23,428 nt of DNA from Lingula anatina (Eukaryota > Brachiopoda > Lingulata > Lingulida > Lingulidae): positions 105,425-128,852 of the forward strand of contig NW_019775527.1 in the NCBI RefSeq assembly GCF_001039355.2. The letters are read 5' to 3'. The notes under the pieces were generated by a model that was not told the DNA's origin, ran no database searches, and saw nothing but the letters and a program-made list of their open reading frames with translations. Shown here piece by piece: positions 1 to 22,053 of this stretch (the stretch's first letter is position 1; each line of letters begins with the position of its first letter). A program made the translations under genes and the position numbers.

Positions 1-1420
1 GGGGGGGGGAATAAGCAGTTTTCCAGGATACGCACTCAAACTTGAAACATGAATCTGGAAGGCGTATTTATATGCACTATTACCATAAGTCATCTTGGGC
101 GAGCAGGTTGTAACCTTGGACCATTAGGAATAACATGTTTTTACCGTCTCAAAGTTATGCAAATTTGGATAAAATGTGGTCACGGTTTTCTATAAAGTAT
201 TACAAGTTTAATTAACGCTTTTAGGTCGTACACGTGCGACCAAGCACCAAAAGTCCCTAGAAGTCAAACACAGCGCTTACTACATATTCATGAATTCCTC
301 CATGTTTGCATTAATCCATTCATTCATCTAACCACCAATTCCTATTACTTGATTAATCAAAAATAATTTAAATAAATGTTGTATAATTATCCAGCTAGTT
401 ACGGTATAATTATCAACCACTGCGTGGGCATTCCGTCAAAATATTTTCCAAAATTCTGACCGTATTGAAAAAAGGGAATTAAGGTGACTCAGTAGACTTT
501 AGCTAAAGCAGTAAGCAGTTATATCAAGTGCCGAGTTTTGAGATGATTTATTCCTAGTCAAGCAATGCTTTGACGTGTAGTTACGCGTATAAAGGTGATG
601 CTCATTAAAAAGTACGGCCCTGCTAATTATTACTCGAGGTCACCCAGACGATGAGATAAAAAAAAAACTCACTGCAAGCACAGAATTAGTCAGAGGAATA
701 ATTGTAAATAGCTGGCGAAAAAAAAATCCCTCTACAGTACGTCCATGGTAGACCACGTCACAAAACAATGCAATAAATTTGTGGTATATATTTGACGGAA
801 TATATTTGGCAAAATTGATATTTTTTACGACAGGCTGACATGCTGGTGTCGTCCTGGCCATGTGCATTTTTATACCAATGAAGCTTTCCGTGTAATCCAC
901 ATGTTCTTTCTTCGAGATTGTCTCAATAAGATCATTATCAGGCAAATACGAAATTACCTTCCTCAATCCAAGAGCTTTTGCTTTCGCTTTGTCCACCAGT
1001 AGCATCTGCGGACACAAAGGGAGAAGGAATGTCTTCCCTAATCTTTAACTTCCCTAATTTCTAGAGCATGTATACGAATCTAGGCTGAAATTTTCGCGTC
1101 TATGCATGTGCTACCCCTACCAGCTTTAGGTAAAACCCCAGGTAAGCATATATGGCAAAAACAAAAGTGCGTGGATTTTCCCAAATAAACGTAGGTAAAA
1201 CATCGGTTTCATGTCATAAGTATTCGCCACATAATGTGACATGTAATGCGTGGAAATTTTTAATTATCTCTGGAATGAGCTCGAGCTTACAGGAAATTTC
1301 AAAATAAATGGCGTCACGTGTTTTTAAAATCGTCGTAACAATTATTGTATTCTTCATTTTGCCGAATAGAAACTCTCCAGAACGAGACACACTTCCTTGT
1401 TAAAAAGACCCAGGTAGTTT
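1..1420. other. Upstream non-coding region, no assignable gene
   Basis: AT-rich DNA that opens with a run of nine G. I see no family-level coding match, RNA gene or mobile element here. The one coding-like stretch is the minus-strand ORF at 640-1017, listed separately. The rest probably holds distal regulatory sequence for the BPI/LBP-like gene and whatever lies to the left of the window. Confidence 0.6.
640..1017 (-). other. Unassigned ORF, possible internal exon of a leftward gene
   Basis: An open frame of about 125 codons on the minus strand. A good 3' splice site precedes it: a pyrimidine-rich tract ending in CCGCAG, with the AG complementary to about 1006-1007. The codons downstream are mixed and coding-like, including a lysine/alanine-rich start (VDKAKAKALGLRK) and a later MARTTPACQ stretch. 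A GTAATT sequence about 50 bases in could be a donor, which would make a much shorter exon in another frame. I do not recognise the protein, and I see no partner exon in the window. It may be the last or an internal exon of a gene continuing to the left, or a chance ORF. Confidence 0.18.
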
Positions 1421-1423
1421 CGG

Positions 1424-1461
1424 TATTTATAGGGACATCTTCCGGGTTGGCTGATTCAGTC
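1424..1461 (+). promoter_or_regulatory. Possible core promoter of the BPI/LBP-like gene
   Basis: TATTTATA at 1424-1431 is followed by an initiator-like TCAGTC at 1456-1461, whose A lies 34 bases after the first T of the TATA-like box. That spacing is slightly long but plausible. Transcription from about 1458 would give a 5' UTR of about 100 bases before the ATG at 1561. A TAG/GAC acceptor-like sequence just before the ATG leaves open a short 5' UTR intron. The call rests on motifs only. Confidence 0.35.
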
Positions 1462-1560
1462 AGTCATAAGTTTGATCTGTTTCGTCTGTGCGGGTTATTA
1501 TTGACTATCTATTGGGACATATCATTATAGGCCAACCTTAAATTGTGCCTCTCATAGGAC

Positions 1561-4500
1561 ATGATGGCTTTCTTGGCGAGTAACATCGCAGTCATTATCA
1601 TTGTTGGGCTGATTGGGTGTGTCAAGGTAGGGGAGGCAGTCAATCCTGGCTTAAAAGTGAGAATCACCCAAGTTGGACTTAACTTTGGTGAGTAATCTTT
1701 TCATGTGGCAGGCAAATTAGAAATGATGTAAACACCATTTAATTTGGTATAGTGTGATTCAAGATTCGCGATAGGTCAAAGTGAAAGACATGGGTTTTCA
1801 CTGCTGCTTAGCACAATATTACCTAGGTAGCCTACTAGATTTTGGTATTGACAGCTTGATCTTGATTTCATATATATAACCACGTCAGTAATAGTAAAGC
1901 TGTAAAGCTAACACATGGAAAGGTATAGCGAGTAAGCTAGCTTTATAGTGCCCTGACACGCAGGGTACACAATATGCACTACGCCGTTATAAAATCAATT
2001 GCGGTAGTGACGCTCCTTGAACCTCAGGCGCAATTTGCTCCTCTGGGTTAATTTGTTTGTACATATCTTGTTGTTCTATATTTTCTAATAGTTTTTCCCG
2101 GATGATTTTGACTGTAAAAGACGACCGCTTATTTCAAAATGAAAATGAAAATAAATGCTGATAATTTCTCCTTATTACTTTCGTATGGAGATGAATTCGC
2201 TAGTATATAACTCTATTGACAAATTCTATGCATCGGTTCTATTTATTGAAGAAAATGATACAGGACACAGTTAAGAGAGCAGTCTTTGTGAAATGAATTG
2301 AATATATAGAATAATGAAATAAGAAAAAAAACGTAACTTGTGCGTTGTGAGCGATCGAGACATGTAGATCACGACGTCTTTCGACCAGACAAAAGTCATG
2401 TCGATAAAAAAAAAAAATCATTATTTCAAATCTCAGAATAAATTCATTGTATCTTTTTACAGCTGAGAAGTCACTTGTAGACAACTTAGGTCGCAAGATC
2501 GCAGGGACCCATATCGATGACCAGCATGGGACGGCAGACGTCGGAATTGGGAAGATCGATTATGATATTACGAAGTATACTGCTCTCTCTCTCTCTCTCT
2601 CTTACAACGCAAAGGGTCACAAACATTTCACGCCATTTGGTTTCAATTATAAAATCGAAATAAATGTGTAATATTCTATCACTTTAGTAAGGACCTGCTA
2701 TCGACACTGAAAGAACAGTGCACTTCTGCTCGTTTTGACCATGTTCCACTTTATTTATTTTATTGATAACGAAAATTGAAATTTCAGTCTCCAGATAACA
2801 GCATTCAATCGCCCCCAGTCTCATATGTCAGTGTTACCCGGAAGTGGACTGGGGTGGCGGACATCTGGGGGGCACATTCAACTTCATGGAGACTGGAGAT
2901 ACAAAAGTCGCGGATGGTGAGTTCAAAGACGGTTGTCTGAAATGCCACAACAGTGGCGGATTTAGAAGGGGGGGGGGGCGACGGTGAGGGGGGGGGGGGG
3001 CAGGACCGGGGGTGGGGGGGCTGCGGACCCCCCTTCAAAAAATCCTGGATCCGCCCCTGCACAAGAAGAAAATTGAAATCATTTAGTTGTTTAAACGTAT
3101 CGGTTGGCTGTTTAGTATTTCGTTGACTTTCAAATCTTTCTATTTTTTACTTTGTGGATAGGTTATTTTTGTCAAAGGCGGTGTTTGTGGTTAACAACCT
3201 TTTTTATAATTTATATAAAAATATCATTATTGCTTGTAAAGAATGAAATAGAAGTCTTATATTAGCGAGAGATGCTGATGAATAAATGTTAAAAAAATCA
3301 CGGGCACGGATATCGTACACGTATTTTAACGCAGTACTTTAAATGAATAGAATAAACGAAGAAAGCGGAATTAACTTTGGATATTAAGAGAAAAGTATTA
3401 AAAATGACCAGGTCTGTTTCATAGTGCATTGAGCGCCAATAAGTCGCTAGCTATGCCTTTGAGTTGACCTTCAATGTGTTATTGTTTGTGTATATTCACA
3501 ACTATTTAATAAATATATCAATACGCCAGTTTCTTTCTTTTTTTTTTAATCACACATTTTTTTTTTTTTGCCAATTTATAACAGGATTAAAATCAGCGAC
3601 CATGGTTCGTTCGACATTTCAGTTGATGGTATTGACTTCCAGCTGGCTGTTGGTCTTGGTATGTCCATAAACTTGTCTCTCCCTCTTGTTTGTTATCTGT
3701 GTCTGTCTGTCTGTCTGTCTGTCTGCCTGTCTCTCTGTTTGCTCTAGATCTCTATCTAGGCCTTCTAACATAGGCGTGAAGGTACATGTACGTGTATATA
3801 CTGATATACCCAGGTTAATTTCGTGTGATTAAATTCCATGGACAAATTTAAGATAAATATGATTAACAGCGTACACTTTGAAACATTATACATACCTTTT
3901 AATCCACCACAGGTAAAGATTTCAACGGCAGACCAAGCATTGCCGTGAGGCAGTGCAATGCCGGTCTTGGAAGCGTCCGTGTCACACTCCACGGAGGCGC
4001 CAGTTGGCTGTACAATCTGTTCCGTGGCTCCATTGAACGTCCCATTAAGGAAAAAGTTAGCAGCTTGGTACGTAGTTTACTACTCACGACAGCCTTCTTT
4101 GATGTTTCAGCGAGAATAGGCGGACAATACTCTTAAATCGAAATGGATTTATCCAAAACATGCTTTCCTTTGTTACTTTTACTAACTTTTTTCCCTTAAA
4201 ATGGAATAATATATAAATACTCGTTTATGTTCTGCTTAAAATACCAGAACTATAATAAGTTGTACATATAGGCCTATTGCTTTTTCTGTACCTGTTCTTT
4301 GACTTAAGGTAAATTTCCTCGTATCTGCCTTGCCATCGAAAAAATTTAACGGCGTTTATAAATGTAGCTCTGCGTTTTTCCTTTCAGCTCTGTCCCGCCG
4401 CGAGAAAGGAAATCGACAACAACGCAGAGAGACATTTAGCAAACTTAAAAGGTACGTCTACCATCATTACGGTTTGTCAACACAAACCTAGATCTAAAAT

Positions 4501-7500
4501 ATTGATGAGAAATATGTAAACATCTTTTTTGCTATGAGCAGTGCATTGGATTTTTTTATGCGTGCAATATTTTGCATGTTTTATCTTCAATCTAATAAAC
4601 AAATAGGTTTGATAAAGGGGCGTCAACCAAATGATAAATACATGAAGTTGTATGCATAGTCTAATTAGTGAAGTCGAACAAGAACGTCATATTTATATTT
4701 GATGCCATTTTACTAAATTAAAAGTACATTAAAGACGTTCTCCAGAAAAAAAGCTTGAAAGAGCCTTTCCAACCACCTCTTTGCATTTTAAACGGGGCTT
4801 ATTTCTGTTGCCTTGTGATAAAATCACTTGTAAGAAAATATATTTTATATAAATGTGCCACCTTATATTAGAGATATGTATAAGATATAAGCATAAATTA
4901 TATTGTTTATATATATTAATTTTATTTATTTATTTATTTATTAAAGTGACCACCAAAGTCGGTAATGACCTTGAACTAGACTACCGCTTGATTCAGCCGC
5001 CACAGTTTCATACTGGTTATGTGGAGTCCTTTCACAAGGTGAGACATGTGACGTCATTTCATTTATGTGACGTCATGTGCAACCTCTTTTGTCTTGCAGT
5101 CTGTCCTCTCGAAACGCAATTCTAGACATGTAATCTGCAAACACTTAAGTTTTAGGTGCACACTGCCATAGGCAAAAATGCTAAGACAAAATCGGCACGC
5201 TTTTGCACCTCACTACTTCATGTTTTGTTAAATACTGGGCCTACAAAATACTGAGGCACGCACATGCTTTCTATGGACGTACACATTTATGCACCATCAT
5301 ATCGTAGGAAATTGCTGAACAAGTATATAGAACACCATACTTCAACATTTAGGCCCTATCAAATAAAACAAGGAAAAAATATAAATTGGTGAATAAAGTC
5401 CAGTGATAGTTATTGTGATTTGTGTAGCGTTATTATGGAAAACATTACAAATTTTTGTTAAAGGGATTATTGAGGTGGACCACTGATAAGACTGACCCGC
5501 CCGTGGAGGCGCCGGACATGCCGGAAATAGCGAGCAGTACCCGGATGGTGTACGTCCAGATGTCGGAGTACGTCATGAACACGGCTGGATACGTATTACA
5601 CAAACATGGCCTGCTGAGATATTACCTGACTAGTATAGACGTAAGTATGTGTGTGTTAGCGCACGCGCACGCGCGTGCGCGCATGCAAGTGCATCTGTGT
5701 GTTACCATACCGGTATTTGTATCCATCGGGTGGGTGGGTGGGAGGTCCACGGTGTTGGAAATAGAACAGATTTAAAATTGACCAATCTAGAAATGAAAAT
5801 CACAATATGTTCTCAGCTTGTACATTTTTTAAGTTTTGCAGTTGCTGTACACATTACCTTCTCTTCAGGTTCCTGAAGATCAGCGCCACTACTTCAAAAC
5901 CAGTTGTGAGGGAGAGAAAACTTGCATGGGAAGAATAGTGCCCCAGGTAAGGACTCAGATAGCAAAGTCAGATCCAGGGGGCTTGCGTGGGGCACTTTCA
6001 AATTTGATTTATTTTTTATTTAATAGTCCCTTCATTTTTACAAAAGGGTAAAGTGAGTCCCTCTAAGAAACATGTTTCATATAATATATATGTTTCATTT
6101 CCATTTTTGGGGACTGGGGACTGGGGATACAATTTTTTCGTGCCTTCCATTTTTATATCTCCTGGTTCTCTCGCATTATAGATACACTGTTAAAATTAGT
6201 CTTCGGAAAGTATCAATTTTACTTGGTAAAATGAGAAAGATAGTCCTCCGCACGAAGATCGTCACAATTTCTCATTGGAGAAAGAAACGGCTGTGAAATA
6301 TTATTATGTCTGTCTGTAAAATTAAACAAACTGTGGACGAAGTTACTTTTTTTGTCTTTATAGCAGACTACAAAATGTTATTTCTTTGATATTTGATATA
6401 CACCACAGGTCGGCGAAAAGTTCCCCAACTGCACCGTATCTATGGACCTGCGGACCACGGAGCCCCCAACCCTCTCTGTGACGGCTGGGAAAATCTCGGG
6501 ACACTTTCGAGGAGATATGCGGTTTTATGTGAAGCACCCGGAGCAGCCGAAAAACATTTACGTGTTCACAGCTTTGTCGGTAATTTGATTAGTTATTTGT
6601 TAATTTACTTACCTATGTATCTGTTTATTTATTTATTATGTTAATTTTATTGAATTTTAGATTTATATTATTCAGTTTTGCTGTAATTGATGTCACATTT
6701 TCCGCCCTGTTGCAACATGTAAATGAAGTGAACCTTAAACACTGTAATCCACGTCAAAGTCATTCCAAGACAGTATAACAATTGCACGAAATCACAATCC
6801 TAATGTAATGAATACATAATGTAAGGTTTATGACAGGTGTTGGAAGTACCTAGTTACTCACGCTATCAAAGTTGCTTTGTCATAAGAATGCCACAATTTA
6901 CAGGGTGTTTTGAATGCTGGGCGGATCAAATTAATTTATTTATTAAACACGCAAACATAAACGGATGTCAGTTTATCTGAAATTATGACTGTACTGAGTT
7001 ATGAATCAAATGTTTATGAGGCCTGAATGTTTGTTTGATGACTGTCACGTTTCTTATTTACTTTAGACGCTGAATGTATCTCTGAATATATCTGTGCGCG
7101 GAGACAATCTTGCGGCCAATGTGGGGCCTTCACGGTGAGTGCCTGACAAAAATTAGTTCCATATGATATGAAACATTTACTTTCGAATTGTGGCCGTGTT
7201 AAAGTCGAAACAATTTTGTTGTTTTGATTCGTTTTCAGCCTTAGTTTAAACCGTATGTATAGTGGATTTTAACTTTAATTAACTTTTCTGCATCACAGGA
7301 AAGTTCAGACTAAAATATGTGTTCGAATTGATCTAGATGCTTGAAACATGTACATTATTAGCACCGGAGTTCAATAAAATCTCACAGTTTCAGACGCACA
7401 TGAAGCCCGAACGCTTTGTCATACGTAACTGTGTATTTTTTTTCAAAGAGAATCTAATTACACATTAATATTTTCTTGTTTTCAGGATACAGTTCGATGT

Positions 7501-8016
7501 TAAAGACAGCACTATCGGCCCGATAACGGTATGTCAACGTGTATTCCCTCTAGTAGCCTAAACATGTATTTTAAGTTGGCAGGGGGGATGCTGGTGGGTG
7601 GCTGTTGATTTTAAAGTACTCAACGGTGACTACTAAAATGGTTTGAAATAAATGTTTAATGTGAACCAGAATCTTTTAACTGAGAGAAGTATTTGAATTA
7701 AAATAGAAAAAAATAAGTACCGATGAAACTCATCAGTGAACTTGATCGTAAACGAGCGGGTTGATTTCCCGGTGGTCAGTTCCCAAATATCCGACGACTG
7801 GTCCATGTTCCGATGATCCGGTAACCCGACTGTCCAGCAATTTGGTATTACTGTTCCAGAGATGTTTATTCGGGTCTTAATATTTGTTTCTGGCTTTTTA
7901 CTTTTAGACCAAAGGATTAGACTTTGTTGCAAACATCATTCTCAACTCGTTCATCAGACCAAAGCTTAACGGTATGTAGGGCCTGCATGTTCAGGGAACA
8001 CGTCTTTGTAATAGGC

Positions 8017-8075
<59 letters not shown>

Positions 8076-8575
8076 CTTTTCTCTTTGGTGTTTCTCAAAG
8101 TAGTGTATGTTTTAATGGGAATAATATCTAATTTTAATTTAAAAATTGAAATTTTGAGAAGAACAAGTGGTGCACTTGTATACTTAGACTATTAGTTCAT
8201 TTTTTTATCTTGTTAAGTTACCTAGATGTCACACTTCATTGCATTGCATTGTATCGTGATGTTAAAAAGAGCAATGTGTAATTTTTATTGCAGATGTTGG
8301 AAATCGGGGACTACCAATTACAAAATTAGACAACGTCAAACTTGTGAACCCGAGTGTGGAACTAATGCAGGTATGGTTACTGACATTATTATTATTATTA
8401 TTATTTATTATTATTTATAATTATTTTTATTATTATTATTTAAAGCCTTTAATTTGCAAAATTAATGCAATCATTAAATGGAAAATCAAAAATATATTTT
8501 CGTCACTGGTGTCCATGTCCGTTCATTTCTTTTCAGAATTCCGTTGTGATCGCTGCGGATGTGGCGTATCTGTAG
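1561..8575 (+). CDS. BPI/LBP family lipopolysaccharide-binding protein, 15 exons
   Basis: A secreted innate-immune protein of the bactericidal permeability-increasing/LPS-binding family, expected to bind the lipid A part of bacterial LPS. Exons: 1561-1687, 2463-2574, 2788-2916, 3585-3658, 3913-4067, 4388-4451, 4947-5038, 5464-5640, 5869-5946, 6409-6579, 7067-7134, 7486-7528, 7908-7971, 8294-8370, 8537-8575. All junctions are GT/AG, and the frame holds for 489 residues (human BPI: 487). A hydrophobic signal peptide ends near A26. The mature protein starts with the family signature NPGLKVRITQ. C162 and C201 match the conserved disulfide of the N-terminal barrel. A basic loop at about 111-125 (W, R, K, R, K) aligns with the LPS-binding segment of human BPI. 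The proline-rich linker (DPPVEAPDMPE) joins the two barrels. N343, N396 and N400 are glycosylation sequons. The C-terminus ADVAYL matches ADVVYK of human BPI. BPI and LBP cannot be told apart as single orthologues here. Two adjacent ATGs open the frame; I took the first. Confidence 0.95.
2583..2602. repeat. (CT)n microsatellite
   Basis: About ten CT units start eight bases after the exon 2 donor (GT at 2575). The frame stays open through the repeat, but aligning the spliced protein to BPI favours splicing before it. Confidence 0.8.
2946..3064. mobile_element. Short MITE with terminal inverted repeats and 5-bp target duplication
   Basis: The element spans 2951-3059 (109 bp) in intron 3 of the BPI/LBP-like gene. 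Its left end CAGTGGCGGAT and right end ATCCGCCCCTG are imperfect inverted repeats. Direct copies of CACAA flank it at 2946-2950 and 3060-3064. The interior is almost entirely G-tracts. CAG...CTG ends with a GGCGGATCC core suggest a non-autonomous hAT-like element, but the family is inferred. It has no coding capacity. Confidence 0.75.
3701..3724. repeat. (GTCT)n microsatellite
   Basis: Six tandem GTCT units in intron 4 of the BPI/LBP-like gene, with degenerate copies on both sides. Confidence 0.85.
5651..5686. repeat. Alternating CG/CA tract in intron 8
   Basis: A run made largely of alternating purine and pyrimidine, rich in CGCG and GCGC steps. It begins about ten bases inside the intron after the exon 8 donor at 5641. 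Tracts of this kind favour the Z-DNA conformation. Confidence 0.6.
8020..8072. repeat. (TA)n microsatellite
   Basis: About 26 perfect TA units in intron 13 of the BPI/LBP-like gene. The array is likely to vary in length between individuals. Confidence 0.95.
8385..8441. repeat. (ATT)n-rich microsatellite
   Basis: Interrupted ATT repeats in intron 14, starting 15 bases after the exon 14 donor at 8371. Confidence 0.85.
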
Positions 8576-8848
8576 TCCGCACAGAAGATTCGGAGGACTT
8601 TCATTGGATAAATCCAACGTCCAAGCACCAGTTTTATTTTATTGGTCGTCAATGTCAGATTTCTTTCACCAGTGACAGTATCAATGCATTTCCACAACTT
8701 TGTGCGACTTTGTTTTTAACAGTGTATTTACGTTTTTATTACCACGAATGCACTTGATATTCAAAGTTCTACCTATATGACAAGCATTTTTAAAATATTC
8801 ATATGGCCTATTTAAAAACAAACTTTTATATACAGAAATTGTTTTTGT

Positions 8849-8854
8849 AATAAA
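8849..8854 (+). terminator. Poly(A) signal of the BPI/LBP-like gene
   Basis: The canonical AATAAA lies 274 bases after the stop codon at 8573-8575, followed by a T-rich stretch. The 3' UTR would run from 8576 to about 8870. No other canonical AATAAA lies between the stop codon and this site. Confidence 0.7.
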
Positions 8855-8875
8855 ATCTTTTTTCTCTCCAGAACT

Positions 8876-10250
8876 GTATTGTGCTCTAAAAAGCGTAGTG
8901 AGTAGGTGCTTTACAAAACACAGATAGAACGTTAAAATACTTGCGTTAATATTCGGACGGATTATATTGTTTAACGATCTTCGAAGAGTCATCGACTAGA
9001 ATTTTGTAAAAAAAATAATAATAATGATTCATATACTGTATACAAACTTAACGGAATGACCATGTTATAACGCAAATTTCCGTTCACAGTCAATATTCGC
9101 GATTCAGCCACAAATCTGTTTTGTTGTGAGCTAGGGTCCAAGATAGATATTTTGGATTCTAGCTATGAGTAACTACATATCCTGGCGTTAATGTCTAAAT
9201 GTGCCCATAAAATATGGCACATGCACGGGTGCTGAGCTATTAAATGTCCCTATTTTAGTGACATTTGGTGAACCGCCCGATGGCCCGATGCATAAAATTG
9301 AAACGTTCAAACGCAAATGCATTAACCTTTACTTAAATGGGGGGAAGGGGGGGGGTAGGGGGGGGGGTTCTGAGTGAGAAAGTCTATAAAAAGACAAGCC
9401 TGCGAGGACCGGGAACCGACTGCTTGAAACAATATACTCCATCGCAACACGCCGTTGACCTGTTTTCTTTCCCTACGCTTCAGAAGAGCGGATTTCCTGG
9501 ATCCACATTTTGATATTCAGTCGACTTCGTGCCATTGCGTTACTAATCATTCATTAAAATGTCAGAAGCGCATTATTTTATATCTCCCTAGGTTGGCGGT
9601 TGGGGTAAGTGAGATGCCCTTATAAAAAAAAATTGTCATCGAACGCAGATCGACTGCTTGGCAGACATTCATCGTAACCCTTCCAACTTTCACGCACGAC
9701 ATGCAGGGGACGAGATGCTCTTGTCTTATAAATACTGTATATGAATCCTTCTATAATGGGGATATAATTTGCTGTTGAATAAACTAAACGTGGTAGATCA
9801 TGAAAGCACATCAAATTGCCGAAATAACTTATTGATTTGTCACAATTTTGGATAAAATAGTGTACAATAAAGGCAAGTTCTTTTTTTTTTTAAACAAGTC
9901 GTTTGGATAATTAACTGTTTTTCTACTCTTGATACTGGGGAAAATTCTTTTAGAAATACATTGCTGATGGACTTATTCAACGCCTTTCTCTCCTATTTTA
10001 GATATCAAATTAAAAAAAAAATGAATAACCAACTAGTTGTCTCAGATTGTGTTGGGAATACATCATTCATGAATATGGATTCATAATAGGCCTACTTGAA
10101 AAGTTGAAGCAATACACCGGAACAGAAATGGAAGTCCGCTAGGCACCGTAGTCCACTTTCCTTTACTTTGTACAGGTGACATTCGTCCCATATACTAACC
10201 TCAATATTTCAACTAAAGCTAACCTGTACTACATGTAATCATACGGGAGC
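8876..10250. other. Intergenic region between the two genes
   Basis: About 1.4 kb with no convincing ORF, RNA gene or transposon. The notable features are the G-rich tract at 9339-9367 and a rising density of GC and CpG towards the start of the next gene. Confidence 0.6.
9339..9367 (+). repeat. G-rich tract, potential G-quadruplex
   Basis: Three long G-runs (about 6, 9 and 10 G) are separated only by AA and TA. The long runs can supply the four G-tracts needed for a quadruplex. The tract lies about 1 kb upstream of the ZNF341 start codon. Confidence 0.55.
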
Positions 10251-10252
10251 CC

Positions 10253-10385
10253 GGACTTTCATTCCTAGGACTTCCATTCCTCTTGCGCTGGTGCTGTAGC
10301 TTATGCATTAGTTGCGCTGTCATGTCGCACCTGTAGCACTCTGGCAACGACATCCGGGTATTTTGACAGTTGCGAACAAGACAAA

Positions 10386-10388
<3 letters not shown>
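10253..10388 (+). promoter_or_regulatory. Probable TATA-less promoter of ZNF341
   Basis: Two tandem 15-base units (10253-10267 and 10268-10282), each containing CATTCC, lie about 110 bases before the ATG. An ATCCGG sequence, which is the ETS core in reverse, is at about 10350-10355. The start codon sits in AAAATGGCG, which resembles the YY1 consensus AAGATGGCGGC. YY1 sites overlapping a start codon are common in housekeeping genes. There is no clear TATA box. Motif evidence only. Confidence 0.45.
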
Positions 10389-20949
<10,561 letters not shown>

Positions 20950-21581
20950 TAATGGCGTCTTACTTAAGGCGCACATAATTTTTTTCCAAGGCACACGATG
21001 ACACTGTATGTTACTTTTTTTACTTTGGCCATGGACAGTTTATAAGATCAATATTTTCCCGACAATTTAACTCGGGATTGGTAAAAAAGAAGTTATTTGT
21101 CTTAGGTCAAATTATCGATATCATGAAATACAGAATGGGGTTGTTTTTGCAGTCATCCCGTGTACGGGGAGGCTACAATACTCTAGATTACACATCTTGG
21201 ATGTCTGCTTTCAGGAAAACTTTCTCATCTCCAGGTTTACCAAGCTTAGACCAACTATGACCTCACGAGCATGACGAGTTACATAGCATTTATGGCATAT
21301 CAGGGTCAATTTCTTATTTTGGTATTTATGTCAATATGTGTTGTATATTTTGAGTGTCATCTCCCTCAAATGGATGATAGTTGGAGTCTACACAGCCTGT
21401 TTTCTTTTACAAGAGTAGCATGCGATCTGTCAATAATAAGCGTAACTATTTGCGCTTATGTCTTGACCACAATTATGCAAATTATACATATTTAAATTCA
21501 ATTATACTGATGTCGGATTCAGCTTGAAGCGTTTCGAATATTAATTTTTTCATTTATTGTAGTAAAAATGTGTCTGTGCAC

Positions 21582-21587
21582 AATAAA
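21582..21587 (+). terminator. Poly(A) signal of ZNF341
   Basis: AATAAA 633 bases after the stop codon, followed by T-rich and GT-containing sequence. A second AATAAA at 21626-21631 is an alternative. The 3' UTR would run from 20950 to about 21605 and holds no recognisable element. Confidence 0.65.
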
Positions 21588-21736
21588 AATAATTTTCTCA
21601 AAGAAAATTTGTTTCAAAATACGTAAATAAATATGGGTAGTTGAATATGAAAAATTATTAATCTTATGACGATACTTCAGCCACACGTGTGAAAAGGAAA
21701 TGCCCTAGTAATGATGGTCTCTTTGGGACCGTTCCC

Positions 21737-21992
21737 ATAACCCTGTCGTGCTAGCTGGATCGACCTAACTCCTCGGGGATTCTTGCTAAATTGCATTCAA
21801 AGGCTTTTAAGCCTCTGTCTGTTACGTCCTCTTGTAACGTAATGTCGCGAAAACTTTTGTGGTCCATGAAGTTTTTCATGTTTCCTTGCAATGGGGCGTG
21901 CCAGACAGCTTAAAAGCTGATTACATTGACTGTGCCTAAGCGAGAATCCCCACTGAGATAGATCGATCCTGCTATTACGATAAGGTTAAGAA
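21737..21992. mobile_element. Foldback (long imperfect inverted repeat) element
   Basis: The left arm starting near ATAACCCTGTCGT and the right arm ending near ACGATAAGGTTAA pair over roughly 50 bases each. The arms include GGGGATTCTTGCT (left) against AGCGAGAATCCCC (right), and pairing resumes at CTTTTAAG (left) with its counterpart CTTAAAAG (right). Two short perfect hairpins sit inside: GTTAC/GTAAC near 21831 and CATGAA/TTCATG near 21865. The overall shape is a branched stem-loop of about 255 bases. It may be a MITE or part of the terminal repeat of the Penelope-like element suggested by the adjacent hammerhead core. Confidence 0.6.
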
Positions 21993-22053
21993 AACGCAGT
22001 GCTTGTTAAGGGAGGGTTGTTCAATCCCACGTGGCAATTCACAACTCAAAATC

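Noticed and set aside
1432-1443. NF-kB-like site GGGACATCTTCC near the BPI/LBP-like promoter
   Set aside because: The half-sites are too far apart by two bases for the kB consensus.
2447-2671. Open frame running past the exon 2 donor of the BPI/LBP-like gene through the CT repeat
   Set aside because: Spliced alignment to BPI needs exon 2 to end at 2574 and exon 3 to start at 2788. The read-through tail has no family similarity.
2805-3062. Minus-strand proline-rich ORF
   Set aside because: It is the antisense of exon 3 plus the G-tracts of the MITE; the proline runs are a by-product of the G-runs.
7633-7932. 99-codon minus-strand ORF in BPI/LBP-like intron 12
   Set aside because: It overlaps exon 13 on the other strand and has no recognisable domain or splice context.
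8344-8757. 137-codon ORF across the last exon of the BPI/LBP-like gene
   Set aside because: It is in a different frame from the true terminal exon, which ends with the stop at 8573-8575, and is driven by an ATT repeat.
22010-22035. Possible tRNA T-arm (TTGTTCAATCCC)
   Set aside because: No matching acceptor stem, D-arm or A box could be found at the right distance.
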